Positions 33,194 through 43,370 of a DNA stretch of 64,000 bases are shown piece after piece. Positions within the stretch are counted from its first letter, which is position 1; each line of letters opens with the position of its first letter. The translations under genes and the position numbers were made by a program. The DNA lies in assembly GCF_028372415.1 (NCBI RefSeq), contig NC_092874.1, forward strand, positions 239,794,069 to 239,858,068. Direction: 5' to 3'. The notes under the pieces were generated by a model. That model was not told the DNA's origin. It saw only the letters and a program-made list of their open reading frames with translations, and did no database searches. This DNA comes from Notamacropus eugenii (Eukaryota > Chordata > Mammalia > Diprotodontia > Macropodidae).

Positions 33194-35095
33194 TGTGTAA
33201 TCCCACCAACTACCCAGATACTGAAAAGTTTCAAGAGTTACAAATATTGTCTTTCCAAGTAGGAATGTAAACAGTTCAACTTTAGTAAAGTCCCTTATGA
33301 CTTCTCTTTGCTGTTTACCTTTTCATGCTTCTCTTCATTCTTGTGTTTGAAAGTAAAATTTTCTTTTCAGCTCTGGTCTTTTCTTCAAGAAAGTCCTTGA
33401 ATTTCATTGAAAGACCATTTTTCCCCCTGAAGTATTATACTCAGTTTTGCTGGGTAGGTGATTCTTGGTTTTAGTCCTAGTTCCTTTGACTTCTGGAATA
33501 TCCTGTTCCACGCCCTGCGATCCCTTAATGTAGAAGCTGCTAGATCTTGTGTTATCCTGATTGTATTTCCACAATACTTGAATTGTTTCTTTCTAGCTGC
33601 TTGCAATATTTTCTCCTTGACCAGGGAACTCTGGAATTTGGCCACAATGTTCCTAGGAGTTTCTCTTTTTGGATCTCTTTCAGGAGGTGATCTGTGGATT
33701 CCTTGAAGACTTATTTTGCCCTCTGGTTCTAGAATCTCAGGGCAGTTTTCCTTGATAATTTCATGAAAGATGATGTCTAGGCTCTTTTTTTGGTCATGGC
33801 TTTCAGGTAGTCCCATAATTTTTAAATTTTCTCTCCTGGATCTGTTTTCCAGGTCAGTTGTTTTTCCAATGAGATATTTCACATTATCCTCCATTTTTTC
33901 ATTCTTTTGGTTTTGTTTTGTGATTTCTTGGTTTCTCATAAAGTTGTTAGCCTCCATCTGTTCCATTCTAATTTTGAAAGAACTATTTCCTTCAGTGAGC
34001 TTTTGAACCTCCTTTTCCATGTGGTTAATTCTGCTTTTTAAAGCATTCTTCTCCTCATTGGCTTTTTGACCCTCTTTTGCCAATTGAGTTAGTCTATTTT
34101 TCAAGGTGTTATTTTCTTCAGCATTTTTTTGGGTCTCCTTTAGCAAGGTGTTGACCTGCTTCTCATACTTTTCTTTCATCTCTCTCATTTCTCTTCCCAG
34201 TTTTTCCTCCACCTCTCTTACTTGATTTTCAAAAACCTTTTTGAGCTCTTCCATGGCCTGAACCCATGGTGTATTTATTTTGGATGTGTGGGATGTGGAA
34301 GCCTTGACTTCTGTGTCTTTCCCTGATGGTAAGCATTGTTCTTCCTCATCAGAAAGGAAGGGAGGAATTATCTGTTCACCAAGAAAGTAACCTTCTACAG
34401 TCTTATTTTTTTTCCCTTTTCTGGGCATTTTCCCAGCCAGTGACTTGCCTTCTGAGTTTTCTTTCCACCCCCACCAGGCCTCCAGATCCACCCAGCCAGT
34501 GCTTGGGGTCTGAGATTCAAATGCTGCTTTCCAGCCTCAGGGCTTTGGGCGGTGGGGCTGCTATTCAGTGTGAGATTAAGTTCAGGTGCTCAGGTGGGAG
34601 CAGGGCCACCTCAGGGGGCTCCATTCCCTCAGGGGGTTTATGCAGAGATCTTCAACAATGGATCTGAGCTTCTGCCTGCTTTGGGAGCCTGGTCTGCTCC
34701 CGCCTCTGCTGCTGCCTCCCGAGGGGGCCTGAGTTATGGGGACACCCCACTCCCCTCTTGACCAGCCAAAGAGACCCTCTCACCAATCCTTGTCACCTGT
34801 GGGTAGAGGGACCTGTGCGGCTGCTGGAGATTCTGTCCCTGAAGCTTGCTTGGATCTGCTCCTCTCGGTGCCACACGGCCAAGGCAGGGCTGGGCTCTGC
34901 TCTGGGTCTAGTGTAGGAGGGACCTTTCGTGTCAGGTTTTCAGATCTCTTTGGAACAGAAATCTTGTCCGCTCTGTTGTTCTGTGGCTTCTGCTGCTCCA
35001 GAATTTGTTGGGAGTTCTTCTTTACAGACATTTTATGGGCTGTGGGTTCGGAGCTAGCATATGTGTGTCTTTCTACTCCACCATCTTGGCTCCTC
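32347..35095 (-). mobile_element. HAL1 element 2, full-length with open ORF1
   Basis: Bounded by the 13-bp duplication AAAC then A/T then GTCTTTTT (32334-32346, 35096-35108) in an L2 3' end. On the minus strand: a 5' start GAGGAGCCAAGATGGTGG (35095), a GC-richer 5' UTR of about 670 bp, ORF1 (34428-33385), then about 1 kb of 3' UTR with the L1-type terminus and A-rich tail. There is no reverse transcriptase; such elements depend on L1 machinery in trans (known for HAL1). It contains a GT microsatellite at 33163-33194. Confidence 0.85.
33385..34428 (-). CDS. HAL1 ORF1 protein (L1 ORF1p-like RNA-binding protein)
   Basis: A 347-codon uninterrupted frame. I chose the ATG at 34428 (MPRKGKKNKTVEGYF), which corresponds to the L1-type ORF1 start; the open frame itself extends 21 codons upstream without an ATG. 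Seen: a basic N-terminus; a long coiled coil of heptads at about residues 55-185, which in L1 ORF1p makes the trimer; an RRM-like part at about 193-285 (TTDLENRSRRENLKIMGLPE); and a C-terminal domain with LRDRRAWNRIF (301-311) and ITYPAKLSIILQGEKW (323-338). L1 ORF1p is a nucleic-acid chaperone that coats its own RNA; that this protein does the same is an inference. Against HAL1 element 1, an 8-base loss near 33405 shifts the frame, so the last residues (NEIQGLS) replace the usual C-terminal tail of about 20 residues. Expression unknown. Confidence 0.85.
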   Translation of the reverse strand: MPRKGKKNKTVEGYFLGEQIIPPFLSDEEEQCLPSGKDTEVKASTSHTSKINTPWVQAMEELKKVFENQVREVEEKLGREMREMKEKYEKQVNTLLKETQKNAEENNTLKNRLTQLAKEGQKANEEKNALKSRINHMEKEVQKLTEGNSSFKIRMEQMEANNFMRNQEITKQNQKNEKMEDNVKYLIGKTTDLENRSRRENLKIMGLPESHDQKKSLDIIFHEIIKENCPEILEPEGKISLQGIHRSPPERDPKRETPRNIVAKFQSSLVKEKILQAARKKQFKYCGNTIRITQDLAASTLRDRRAWNRIFQKSKELGLKPRITYPAKLSIILQGEKWSFNEIQGLS

Positions 35096-35446
35096 AAACT
35101 GTCTTTTTCTTATTTGTGGTCCCAGCACTTAGCACAGTGCCTGATATATAGTAGGTGTTAAATAAATGTTTATTGTATTGCATTGCAGACAAATCCCCTA
35201 TTAACGTCCTCTGATGATTCCCCTTCAGCTACCATCACTCATGGTCCTCTATGATATGACTATACTGTTCTTTCAACCTGTCACTGACCTTAGGGTTCAG
35301 CTAAAGTGTGTTGCTCACTGGTCTTTAAACCTGCTCTGTCTTTTTCTGTCTTCTTGCTTGTTTGTATGGATATCTCCTTGTACATCCTAATGATACGAGA
35401 TAATTTTCCCTATAATTTCTTGATATCATTAAGATAGAACAAGGAA

Positions 35447-35595
35447 TAGCTAGGTGCCTCAGTGGATAGAGTACTGGTCCTAGAATCAGGAGAACCTGAG
35501 TTCAAATCTGGCCTCAGATACTTGCTTGACACTTGACTAGCTATGTGACTCTGGACAAGTCTCTTAACCCTAATAGCCTTGCCAAAACAAAAAAA
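35447..35595 (+). repeat. tRNA-derived SINE with A-rich tail
   Basis: Head TAGCTAGGTGCCTCAGTGGA, AACCTGAGTTCAAATCTGGC, body TAGCTATGTGACTCTGGACA, and the end AGCCTTGCCAAAACAAAAAA. It lacks the CORE-SINE 3' block and so differs from MAR1. A mixed ATAC/CATA simple repeat (35601-35690) continues from the tail. Confidence 0.8.
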
Positions 35596-35689
35596 CCCAT
35601 ACATACATACATACACACACATATACATGTACATAATTCTATACATACATATACACATGTATATAAAATATGTATGTATGTATATGACT

Positions 35690-37684
35690 CCTGATGATGA
35701 TAAGGTTCAGAGTAGACTCCTGTATCATCTTTCCATGTTTAAATGGAAGCAGTTTATCCTTTTACTGCTTTATTAATTGTTCATTCATGTTTACCTGTTC
35801 ATGTTTTTTTCACTCCTGTGTAAAAGAAACTTTGAACTTCAAAGTTTCTATGCACCTTTGGTGTTTTCATCAGGGAATGTTTGGATGTTCACTATTTCAT
35901 TAAAGATCCATTTCTCCTTCCTTTAGTATTATTCTCAGTTTTCCTGGGTAAGTATGCTTGACTGTAAGTCTTCTGGAATATTGTATTCTAACTTCTCCCC
36001 TCCTTTATTATAGTGGTGGCTGCTAAATCATGTGTGATCCTGACTGTGGCTCCTCTTTCTTTCTGGATGCTTGCAGTCTTTTTTCTTTGACTGGAAACTC
36101 TGAAATTTGGTTATGATGTCCCCAGAAATTTTCATTTGAGAGTTTCTTTCAGGAAATAATGGGCAGATTCTTTCTATTTCTACTTTGTCCTAAGACTCTA
36201 AGAAATCTGGGCAGTTTTCTTTTAAATTTCTTGAAATATGATGTCTAGACCCTTTTTTGGAGTCATAGCATTCAAAGAGTCCAGTGACTATTAAATTTTT
36301 TCATCTTCAGTCTTTTTTTTCCAGATCAATTGTTTCTGCTATGAGATGCCTAATATTTTCTTCTCTTTTTTCTTTTTTCAGTGTTTTGACTTGTTTTAAT
36401 ATTTCTTGTTGCCTCATGGAGTCATTGGTTCTTTCTAACCCATTCTAATTTTCAGAGTTTGTTGCTTGGACAAGGATTTGGGCCTCTTGTTTCTAGCTGT
36501 TAATTTCCTTCCTAATTCTTTTTTTCCCATAGCTTTCATTTCTTTTCTATTTTTTTCCCTCCTCAAATGCTCTCATTTCATTGATAAAAACCTCTATTAA
36601 CTTTTTAAAAAAAAATTCTTGCTTCCTCTCCTCCTGGAATTATAGTTGAATTTTTTTCCTCAGGCTGTGTTTTTCTGCTTTTCTTTGCAGTAGCTTTGGA
36701 GTCATTTTCTTCTAAGTTTGGGACTTGAGCTTCCCAGCTGCCATTTTTCTTTATTCTTTTTTTTCCACTCATTGTTCTAGCCAACTCTCTGACTTCAGAC
36801 TCGGTGCTAGGGCCTGACTCTGCTACACTGTTGGAGGAAAGGTATGGGCTGGTCCTATTACTGCATTTTGGGGGGGTTTGTGTATTATGTTCAGGATCTC
36901 GGGGAGAGACTGAGGGCCTGCAACCTTTTAACGCTCCCAAAGTAGTCGGATCCAGGGCAGAATGTGATTGCTGTGCCCCTAGTCTGAGCTTTGCAAGTTC
37001 CTAACCAGGGTTTCAGTCTCAGTAAGAACAGATTGCTAATCAAATCAGCTCCTTTCATCAGCCAGCTGGAAACTCTGTGGGAATCAGCTCTGTGGGCTCA
37101 GAGTAGTACAACTGTTAGCTCTCCTTCAGTCTGGGATTCCCACTCTGGTTATTTTCCCTCTGTAAGCTGGGCTAGATGCTAGAAACGAGACCCTGTTGAA
37201 CTCCTGGGGTTTGAGCCACACTGCTGCTGTTGCTGGCTTTTGAACTTCCTCATTTTTCAGTATACCACATTGCTCCTCCCTACCCAGGAATGTCACCCTT
37301 GCAGGACTCCACTCTGGACCTCTGACCTGGAACTGGGTAGTAGGCTACAAAGCTTTCATTTCACACTTGTGCTTGCCTGTGTCCTCGTATGTGTCTTCTG
37401 ATGCCCTGTAAGGGTCTGGGACCTCCTCCTGTCCTCATATATAGCTTGTCCATGGCACTAGATTACTCTGTGCACAGCATGCTCTTGATGTGACCTCATC
37501 CCAAGTGCCAGCAGACCTTACTGTCTGTCTCTCTATTCTGGGCTGGGCTAGACCAATAACTCATTATGACTTTTTCTGTATTTCCCCTCCAAGATTTGGT
37601 CTAGTGCATTTTCTAGGTCTGTTTGGAGGTCTTTATGGAGGGCAGCTCACCATATTGCTTCTTTCTACTTGGCTATACCTCATC
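35690..37684 (-). mobile_element. HAL1 element 3, older copy
   Basis: On the minus strand: a 5' UTR from the GAGGTATAGCCAAGTAG region (37684), an ORF1 remnant from 36772 downward, and a partial 3' UTR (to 35690) homologous to the region just after ORF1 in HAL1 element 2. The final 3' terminus is missing; the sequence stops at the simple repeat after the SINE. More diverged than elements 1 and 2. Confidence 0.6.
35900..36772 (-). pseudogene. HAL1 ORF1 remnant (older copy)
   Basis: It starts with MSGKKRIKK and stays open to about 36605; beyond that the ORF1 pattern (coiled-coil region, then the TCTGAAATTTGGTTATGATG and CTGGGCAGTTTTC blocks seen on the plus strand) continues in broken frames. 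Not functional. Confidence 0.6.
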
Positions 37685-38095
37685 TAAGCAAACCTCTAAG
37701 GTTATGTGTGAGTTTCAGAGATGTTAATTTTCATTGGTAGAAAAAGTTTCTTTTCCTGGGAATTACGTATAACAATGAAATCATGGATCTAGTCAGTCCC
37801 TATCTCTCTCTCACAGCATTCACTCTATTATTATATTTTATGTTGCACTTGCTTATGTCATACCATTTCTCTCTAACTGCTTCTCCCTTGGCTCCAGCTT
37901 CCTAGAGTAACAGGGCTTTGCATTAGTGAATGGAATAGAAAGTAGATAAAGGAAGTGGTTTGATTGAGCCCAATGGATTATCACACTCATGGTAAGAAAG
38001 AGCTCTCAGGGTGGCATAGTAATAGGCTTTTCTTTGCTGGGGTTGACTTTTGGATCCATCTACCCTATTCCACAAGCACTTTCCACAAGAAAGGG
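37685..38095. other. Unassigned sequence
   Basis: Nothing recognised between HAL1 element 3 and the next SINE. Confidence 0.3.
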
Positions 38096-38099
38096 AATA

Positions 38100-38945
38100 A
38101 GCATTTATATAATGCCTACTATGTGCCAGGAATTATGCTAAGCATTTTTTACAAATATTATTTCATTTGGTCCTCATAATGTAATGGTAATTTAAGGTTA
38201 ATGGTGGGTGAGGGGAAGAGTTAAAGATCTTTTCTGCCCCATTATTAAGCCTCCATACCATTTGTTAATTTCTACTGAGGCACTGGCTTAGAGGGTCCTG
38301 CCCTGTGGCTCTGAAAAATGCATAAATACTCTGAGGTGAGGCTTTGTTTTGGGGCATAATTATTGGAAGTGTTTGTTTGGTCAGATGAGACTCTGGGTAG
38401 CCATTAAGAACCCCACCCCCACCTCTTTACCTCGACCCTGGCTTTGAAAACCCAGGTGTTAGTGTTTCTCTCTCCAGTAACTATGTATATATGGTGAGAC
38501 AGTTGGATCTGTCTGTTGATCTGTGATGTATGTATTGCTTATGGTGAGACAGTAAGAAGCCCTGTCTGTTGGTTTTTATTTCTCTGTATTTTCTCTGAAG
38601 TTCGGATGCTTACTTTTCCCCTGTGAATGTTGTATGTGCTTGATTAAAGTAGATTGTTGACCCCTCAAAAGTTGCTTTTCTTTTAGAAAAGCAGATCTAA
38701 GAACCTGTACAGCAGGCCCTCCTGTGTGTATGTCAGGGTCCTTGCTGTTTACGCATAACAACCCTTTGAAGTAGGTGATATTATTGTTCCCAATTTACAG
38801 TTGAGGGAACTGAGACAAGCAGAGTTTGTGACTTGCCCAGGGCCACATAGCTTTTAAGTTTCTGAGACTGGATTTGAACTGAGGTCTTCCTGACTTCAGA
38901 TCCACGGCTCTATCCACTATCTAAGGTACCTACTAGTGACCAGAC
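38100..38945 (-). repeat. THER1-type SINE split by an LTR
   Basis: CCTACTATGTGCCAGGAATT to CTCATAA (38179), then from 38756 TAACAACCCTTTGAAGTAGG, the core TACAGTTGAGGGAACTGAGA and the head near 38945. The two parts form one inverted THER1 copy. Confidence 0.75.
38180..38755 (+). mobile_element. Solo LTR inside a THER1 SINE
   Basis: 576 bp, starting TGTAATGG and ending TTACGCA. CATAA occurs at both junctions (38175-38179, 38754-38758), partly overlapping the terminal CA, so the true duplication may be shorter. ATTAAA near 38641 could be the polyadenylation signal. The family was not identified. Fossil. Confidence 0.6.
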
Positions 38946-41055
38946 AGCCAAGACCAAGTATGTCCCAAGCCAGGGGAGGCTTCTGTCTTCTAATAAGTCT
39001 ATTTCCTTGGGCTAGAGAAAGATCCAAAATTCTGAAAACATCTCCTGGGGAATGAGTCCTGGCTCCAGGGCACATGAAGAATTTTTATTTATTCATCTAA
39101 AGACTGGTTCTTCGGGAAGTGTAACGTGAATTCTGTTATTGTATTTTTCCTCATTTCTTTACTCATTCATGAAGGCGAGAAGACACACAGAAGGAAAAAA
39201 AACCCTCCAACAGGACATTTCTTAGAACTCCCTGGTTCAGATTACACTTGGTAAATAGTTTGTTATGTACTGCACATTGCTTTTATTGTTTATGTACTAA
39301 GAAGAAGTGCTGCATATTGTACCCAAGGATTCTTGTGGATTTTGTGGACAGTTGCTTCTACACATGAAATCACTGAGCTGGAGGGGGAAAAAGGAGGATA
39401 TGGAAAAGCTCATTGGCAACTCCTGTAGAGGATATGATCTTTCAGGGCAGAAACTGTCTATTTCTATCTTTCTTTCTCCAGCCTGGGCACAGTTCTGGGC
39501 ACATAGCACTTGCTTAATCAATGTTGTCCACTTGTTGATTGATTCATGGCTCATGGTCATTAACACTTCAGTGAGGATGAATAAGACACAGTGATTATAA
39601 ATAAATTGACTGACTCAGGCTATCATGGAATGGAGCACCTCCCTTTTCCCCTTTTGTGTTTCATCTGTGAAAGGAATCTTCAGTGTAGATTGGTCCTTTT
39701 TTTAATGAGAGAGAGCTGAATTGTAGCCTGGAGAGCCAAGGTAGAAAACTAAGATCAAATCTGGATTTGGGGGTGGGGGAGGCAGAGAGAGTCTGTGTAA
39801 TTGAATAGTTTCTCTCCCTCCCCTTGCACATCTCCCTCCCCATACACATCTCTATGGCATAATCCCCATAGAGAGCACAGCAATAGAGATGTAGCTGGAA
39901 AGGCACATGCTTTCAACCACATGGCCTTAAGAAAAGGGAAGTAAATTGCGAAATGACCCAAATTCCAGAAACTCAACCTTCTTCAAGAGTTTTGAGAGTT
40001 CATGGACTCAACGAGGAAAATTTTCAGGAACAGGTCAACTTCCTATAGAAGTGAGTGACTCAGCTTTCTAAAGAGAGAAAGGAGAGTTCTTGGAAAGTAC
40101 CAGACTCTTGGAGAGAAAAGGATCATTTATGTGGCCTTGAAGCTAGAGGAGCAATAAGGGACTGAATCACAATATGGAGGAGCCAAAACTTGGATTTTAT
40201 CCTCACTAGTATTTTGTTGGAGCTGGTCTTTTAGGAAAGGGAGCTTGCCTCTATAGTGACCACAGAGTATTTTTTTTCCCTATCTGTGAGGAAGACAATG
40301 ATAATTGGGCTAGTATCATCAGGTTGGTGGATTGTATAGATTTCTGTGATTCAACAGAATGTATTTGAGAGGCTGCCTTTCTAGCAACCCACAGTCCTCT
40401 CCTTTTCAATGGCAATCCAACAATGGTGGAACGTTATATAGATTTCTGAGGCAAGGTGAAACTTCCTGGAAAGTGATGAGAATTATTTCAATTGTTTATG
40501 AGTTACTGTGAATCCCTTTTCTTTTCAGATTTTGTCTGTGGAGCAAAATAAAGATGCTTTCTTCTTAATATGCATTGTTACCTCAAGCGTTACTTGGGAA
40601 CTGGGGATCTTTTCCCCAAGTTTATGAAAATCTGGGAATAAGATATAATCTGAGGTTTTTGGAGAAAATTCTGGGAGAAGACAATGTGAACCAGGGATGA
40701 AAAATTTTTTGAGTAAATTTCAAGAATGAATTGGGCTCATGTAAGTCCAGAACTTAAGACCTCATTGACACCAGTTCAAATGGTGATGAGCCTGTATGGC
40801 AAACAGGCAGTTAGTTACTGGGACTTTACCCAGTGCCTCTCCAACATGGTGAAATCTTCCAGAATTTATGCTCTATTGGCATAGATTTCGAGAACCTCCA
40901 AACCATAATGATGCATTACAATAAATGCAATAAATAATCTTGATAGAATAACATATTTCTCCCCCGCTCTCTGTTTTATAATATGAGAATAGTTTCATAT
41001 GTTAGTTGTAACAACAGAAAAAGAGAGGGAGCTATGGAAAAGAAAAGGTGTATTA
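38946..41055. other. Mostly unassigned sequence
   Basis: An L2-like 3' end lies at 39440-39545 (GGGCACATAGCACTTGCTTA). An AATAAAG stretch at about 40547 could be part of an old LTR but has no visible ends. No coding evidence. Confidence 0.35.
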
Positions 41056-41250
41056 CGGGGGGGCAAGGAGAAACCTGCATCCTCATGGTCACATGTGGCC
41101 CTCTAGGTCCTCAAGTGTGGCCCTTTGACTGAATCTAAACCTTTCAGAACAAATCCTTTTATTAAGGGGAACTTGGACTCAGTGAAAAGGCCACACCCAA
41201 GGACCTAGAAGGCCACATGTGGCTTCAAGGCCATACGTTCTCCACTCCTG
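41056..41250. mobile_element. Palindromic hAT-type MITE
   Basis: The two halves are inverted copies of each other: GTCACATGTGGCCCTCTAGG on the left pairs with CCTAGAAGGCCACATGTGGC on the right, and CTTTGACTGAATC pairs with GGACTCAGTGAAAAGG. The ends are CGGGGGGGCAAGGAG and TCTCCACTCCTG. The flanks GTGTATTA and TTGTAGTA match at 6 of 8 positions, as expected for an old 8-bp hAT duplication. Confidence 0.8.
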
Positions 41251-42380
41251 TTGTAGTATATAAAACAATTATTTCATTAAGCTATGATATAGAGTGTAGA
41301 AAGTCATAACGTAATTTGGAACCTGATATTTTGATTTCAAGTAGTCAATGGAAATATATAATTCCATAAAATCATGATTCTTTTTATAAGTAACAGGGAT
41401 TTGGTACATGCCTGGATCATTTAAGGTGGAAACACCAACATGGACGATGCAAGGGCCAGGAATACACCTCTGGGAGAAAGGTTAGACATTTGGCTTTGAT
41501 GTTATGTGGTTGGGAGCAACATCTTTCCACTGGCTTTGTTGCTGCTTGTATCTTTAAAGTGACTTGACTGGAAAGAGTTGCTCTTTTGCTAACTGGTGTC
41601 CAGAGGTAAATGATGATTTACTCTCAGCAAATGATGCCATAAAGTAAGGGTGACAGGGAAGGCAGAGATGTGCTAGTAAATATTTAACAACAAGCTTTTA
41701 TGCTCACACACATGGGGCACAATATACTTTAAGGTTTATTTTATTCTATTAACATTTTCTCCATCACTTTCTTAAGTCTTTTCTATCAATAAGGTAGTGA
41801 CTTCTACTCTCATTTTTAGCATTTATCATTTTCCAAGGTAAGAATGCTCACCCTGAAGATTTAACAACAGGCTCTCAGGAGCTCCTCCAAGATGATCCAG
41901 CACACCTCTGATAGAGTAACTAGATACTCCCTGTAAAAGTACTATTTGTATTTTCTCTATAAATGTCAACTGTGCAAGAGTTTTCTAAATGTTAGAAGTC
42001 CTTCTTTCTAATGTGTTAGATGATTTAAGATCTGTCTGTCAGAATCTGAAGTTGTTTGTGAGTAAGTATGAAAATACACATGGCTGAAATCAGAATTCCA
42101 ATTAAAGAGGACTCAGTCATACCCATGTAGGTGCCAAGAAGTTAAACTGGCAGAAAAACAATATCTCTTGGGAGGTGTAGGAAACAAAGCCAGGGTCACT
42201 CCTAGGGGTTTTGTGTGAAATGAGTTTGCTGATTTCTTGCTCCTGCACTGGTGCAGTCAGGTACACTATGAACACAGCTGAGATCCAATCCACAAAGAAC
42301 AAACCATCTGTCAAAACTCAGTTTTCAATTTGCTGTTAAAAATGTGATAGGTGATTTTTAGACCAGGCCATAAAAGACAA
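41251..42380. other. Unassigned sequence
   Basis: No repeat, RNA gene or coding region recognised. Confidence 0.3.
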
Positions 42381-42384
42381 AGTC

Positions 42385-42605
42385 ATCTGTGATTTCATTG
42401 GTATAGGGAACTGCCAGAGAGGAAACGCCCTCTCTGTTAATGCAGATTGACCCCTTCTCTGTACCTGAAAGTCTCAGAGAGGTTCCTGGGACACTGTGGA
42501 CGTAGGTGATTTGTCCAGGGTTTCCCAGCCTGTATGTGTCAGAAGTAAGACTTGAACCAGGTCATCCTAACTCTCACCATCAAGCCATCCTGCTTCTAAT
42601 AACCA
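42385..42605 (-). repeat. CORE-SINE-like repeat, copy 1
   Basis: CTGTGATTTCATTGGTATAG at the 3' side, GTCTCAGAGAGGTTCCTGGG, and TGTCAGAAGTAAGACTTGAA near the head. The same family as the copy at 42975-43180. Confidence 0.6.
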
Positions 42606-42668
42606 TCAGAATTGGGGATAGAAAGAAGGATAGGCTTAGGGGTAGGGACAGGGACAGGGATAAGGATC
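42606..42668. repeat. Degenerate GGGATA/GGGACA repeat
   Basis: AGGGACAGGGACAGGGATAA and a preceding GGCTTAGGGGTAGGG; related GGGATAGGGAAAAGGGTAG occurs after the SINE at 42938. Loosely telomere-like. Confidence 0.6.
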
Positions 42669-42671
42669 GAA

Positions 42672-42940
42672 ATTTATTGTTGTTCAGACATTTTCCAGTC
42701 ATGTTCAACTCTCCATGACCCCATCTGGCAGAGATTTTCTTGACAGAGATACTGGAGTGACTTTCCATTTCCTTTGCCAGCTCATTAAATAGATAAGGAA
42801 AATGAGGCAAACTGGGTTAAATGACTTGCCAAGGGTCACACAGCTAGTAAGTGCCTGAGGCTAGATTTGAACTCAGGAAGATAAGTTTTCCCCATTCCAG
42901 GCCTAGTACTCTAGCTGCTGTGCCATTTAACTGTTAGGGA
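42672..42940 (-). repeat. MAR1-type CORE-SINE
   Basis: A nearly full copy: CAGTCATGTTCAACTCTCCA at the 3' side, GATACTGGAGTGACTTTCCA, AAGGGTCACACAGCTAGTAA, and a head ending near 42940. Confidence 0.85.
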
Positions 42941-42974
42941 TAGGGAAAAGGGTAGCAATAGGAAAAAGGCCTGT

Positions 42975-43180
42975 GATTTCATTGATATAGGGAATTCTTG
43001 AATGAGGAAATTACTTGGCTGATGCAGGTCAGTATATCCTCTACAATTTAGGGTCCTAGAGAGTTGCCTAAGATATTAAGTGGTTAAGCTGCCCATGGTC
43101 ACACCACCTGTATGTGACAGAGGTGGTACCTGAACCTAAATATTTCAGGTTCTGAATCCACTACACCATTTTAACCACTA
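42975..43180 (-). repeat. CORE-SINE-like repeat, copy 2
   Basis: CTGTGATTTCATTGATATAG, GGGTCCTAGAGAGTTGCCTA and GCCCATGGTCACACCACCTG; parallel to copy 1 at 42385-42605. Confidence 0.6.
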
Positions 43181-43370
43181 TACCTCGTATCAATAACAAG
43201 CTGTTCTAGTACTAATAGTATTGTAATACTATCCAAACATTATACCTAGTATCAATAGTAATCTATTCTAGTACTAATAGTATTGTAACACTATCCAACC
43301 ACTATACCTAATATCAGTAATAATATGCTATAGTACTAATAGTGTTGTAACACCATCCGACCACTATTTA
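43175..43370. repeat. 62-bp tandem repeat, about three copies
   Basis: The phrase TATACCT recurs at 43179, 43241 and 43303, and TAGTACTAATAGTRTTGTAA recurs with the same 62-bp period. Units differ by a few substitutions. Confidence 0.85.

Larger units (their letters stand above)
32290..35190 (+). repeat. L2 3' end split by HAL1 element 2
   Basis: CACTGTAAGTTACTTGAGGG up to 32346 joins to 35109-35190 (GTCCCAGCACTTAGCACAGT, AATAAATGTTTATTG), giving a continuous L2 terminus once the HAL1 is excluded. Confidence 0.75.

Noticed and set aside
34780-35095. Long minus-strand frame at the 5' end of HAL1 element 2
   Set aside because: It lies in the 5' UTR upstream of ORF1 and has no ORF1p-like motif. 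It is best explained as untranslated sequence with few stops.
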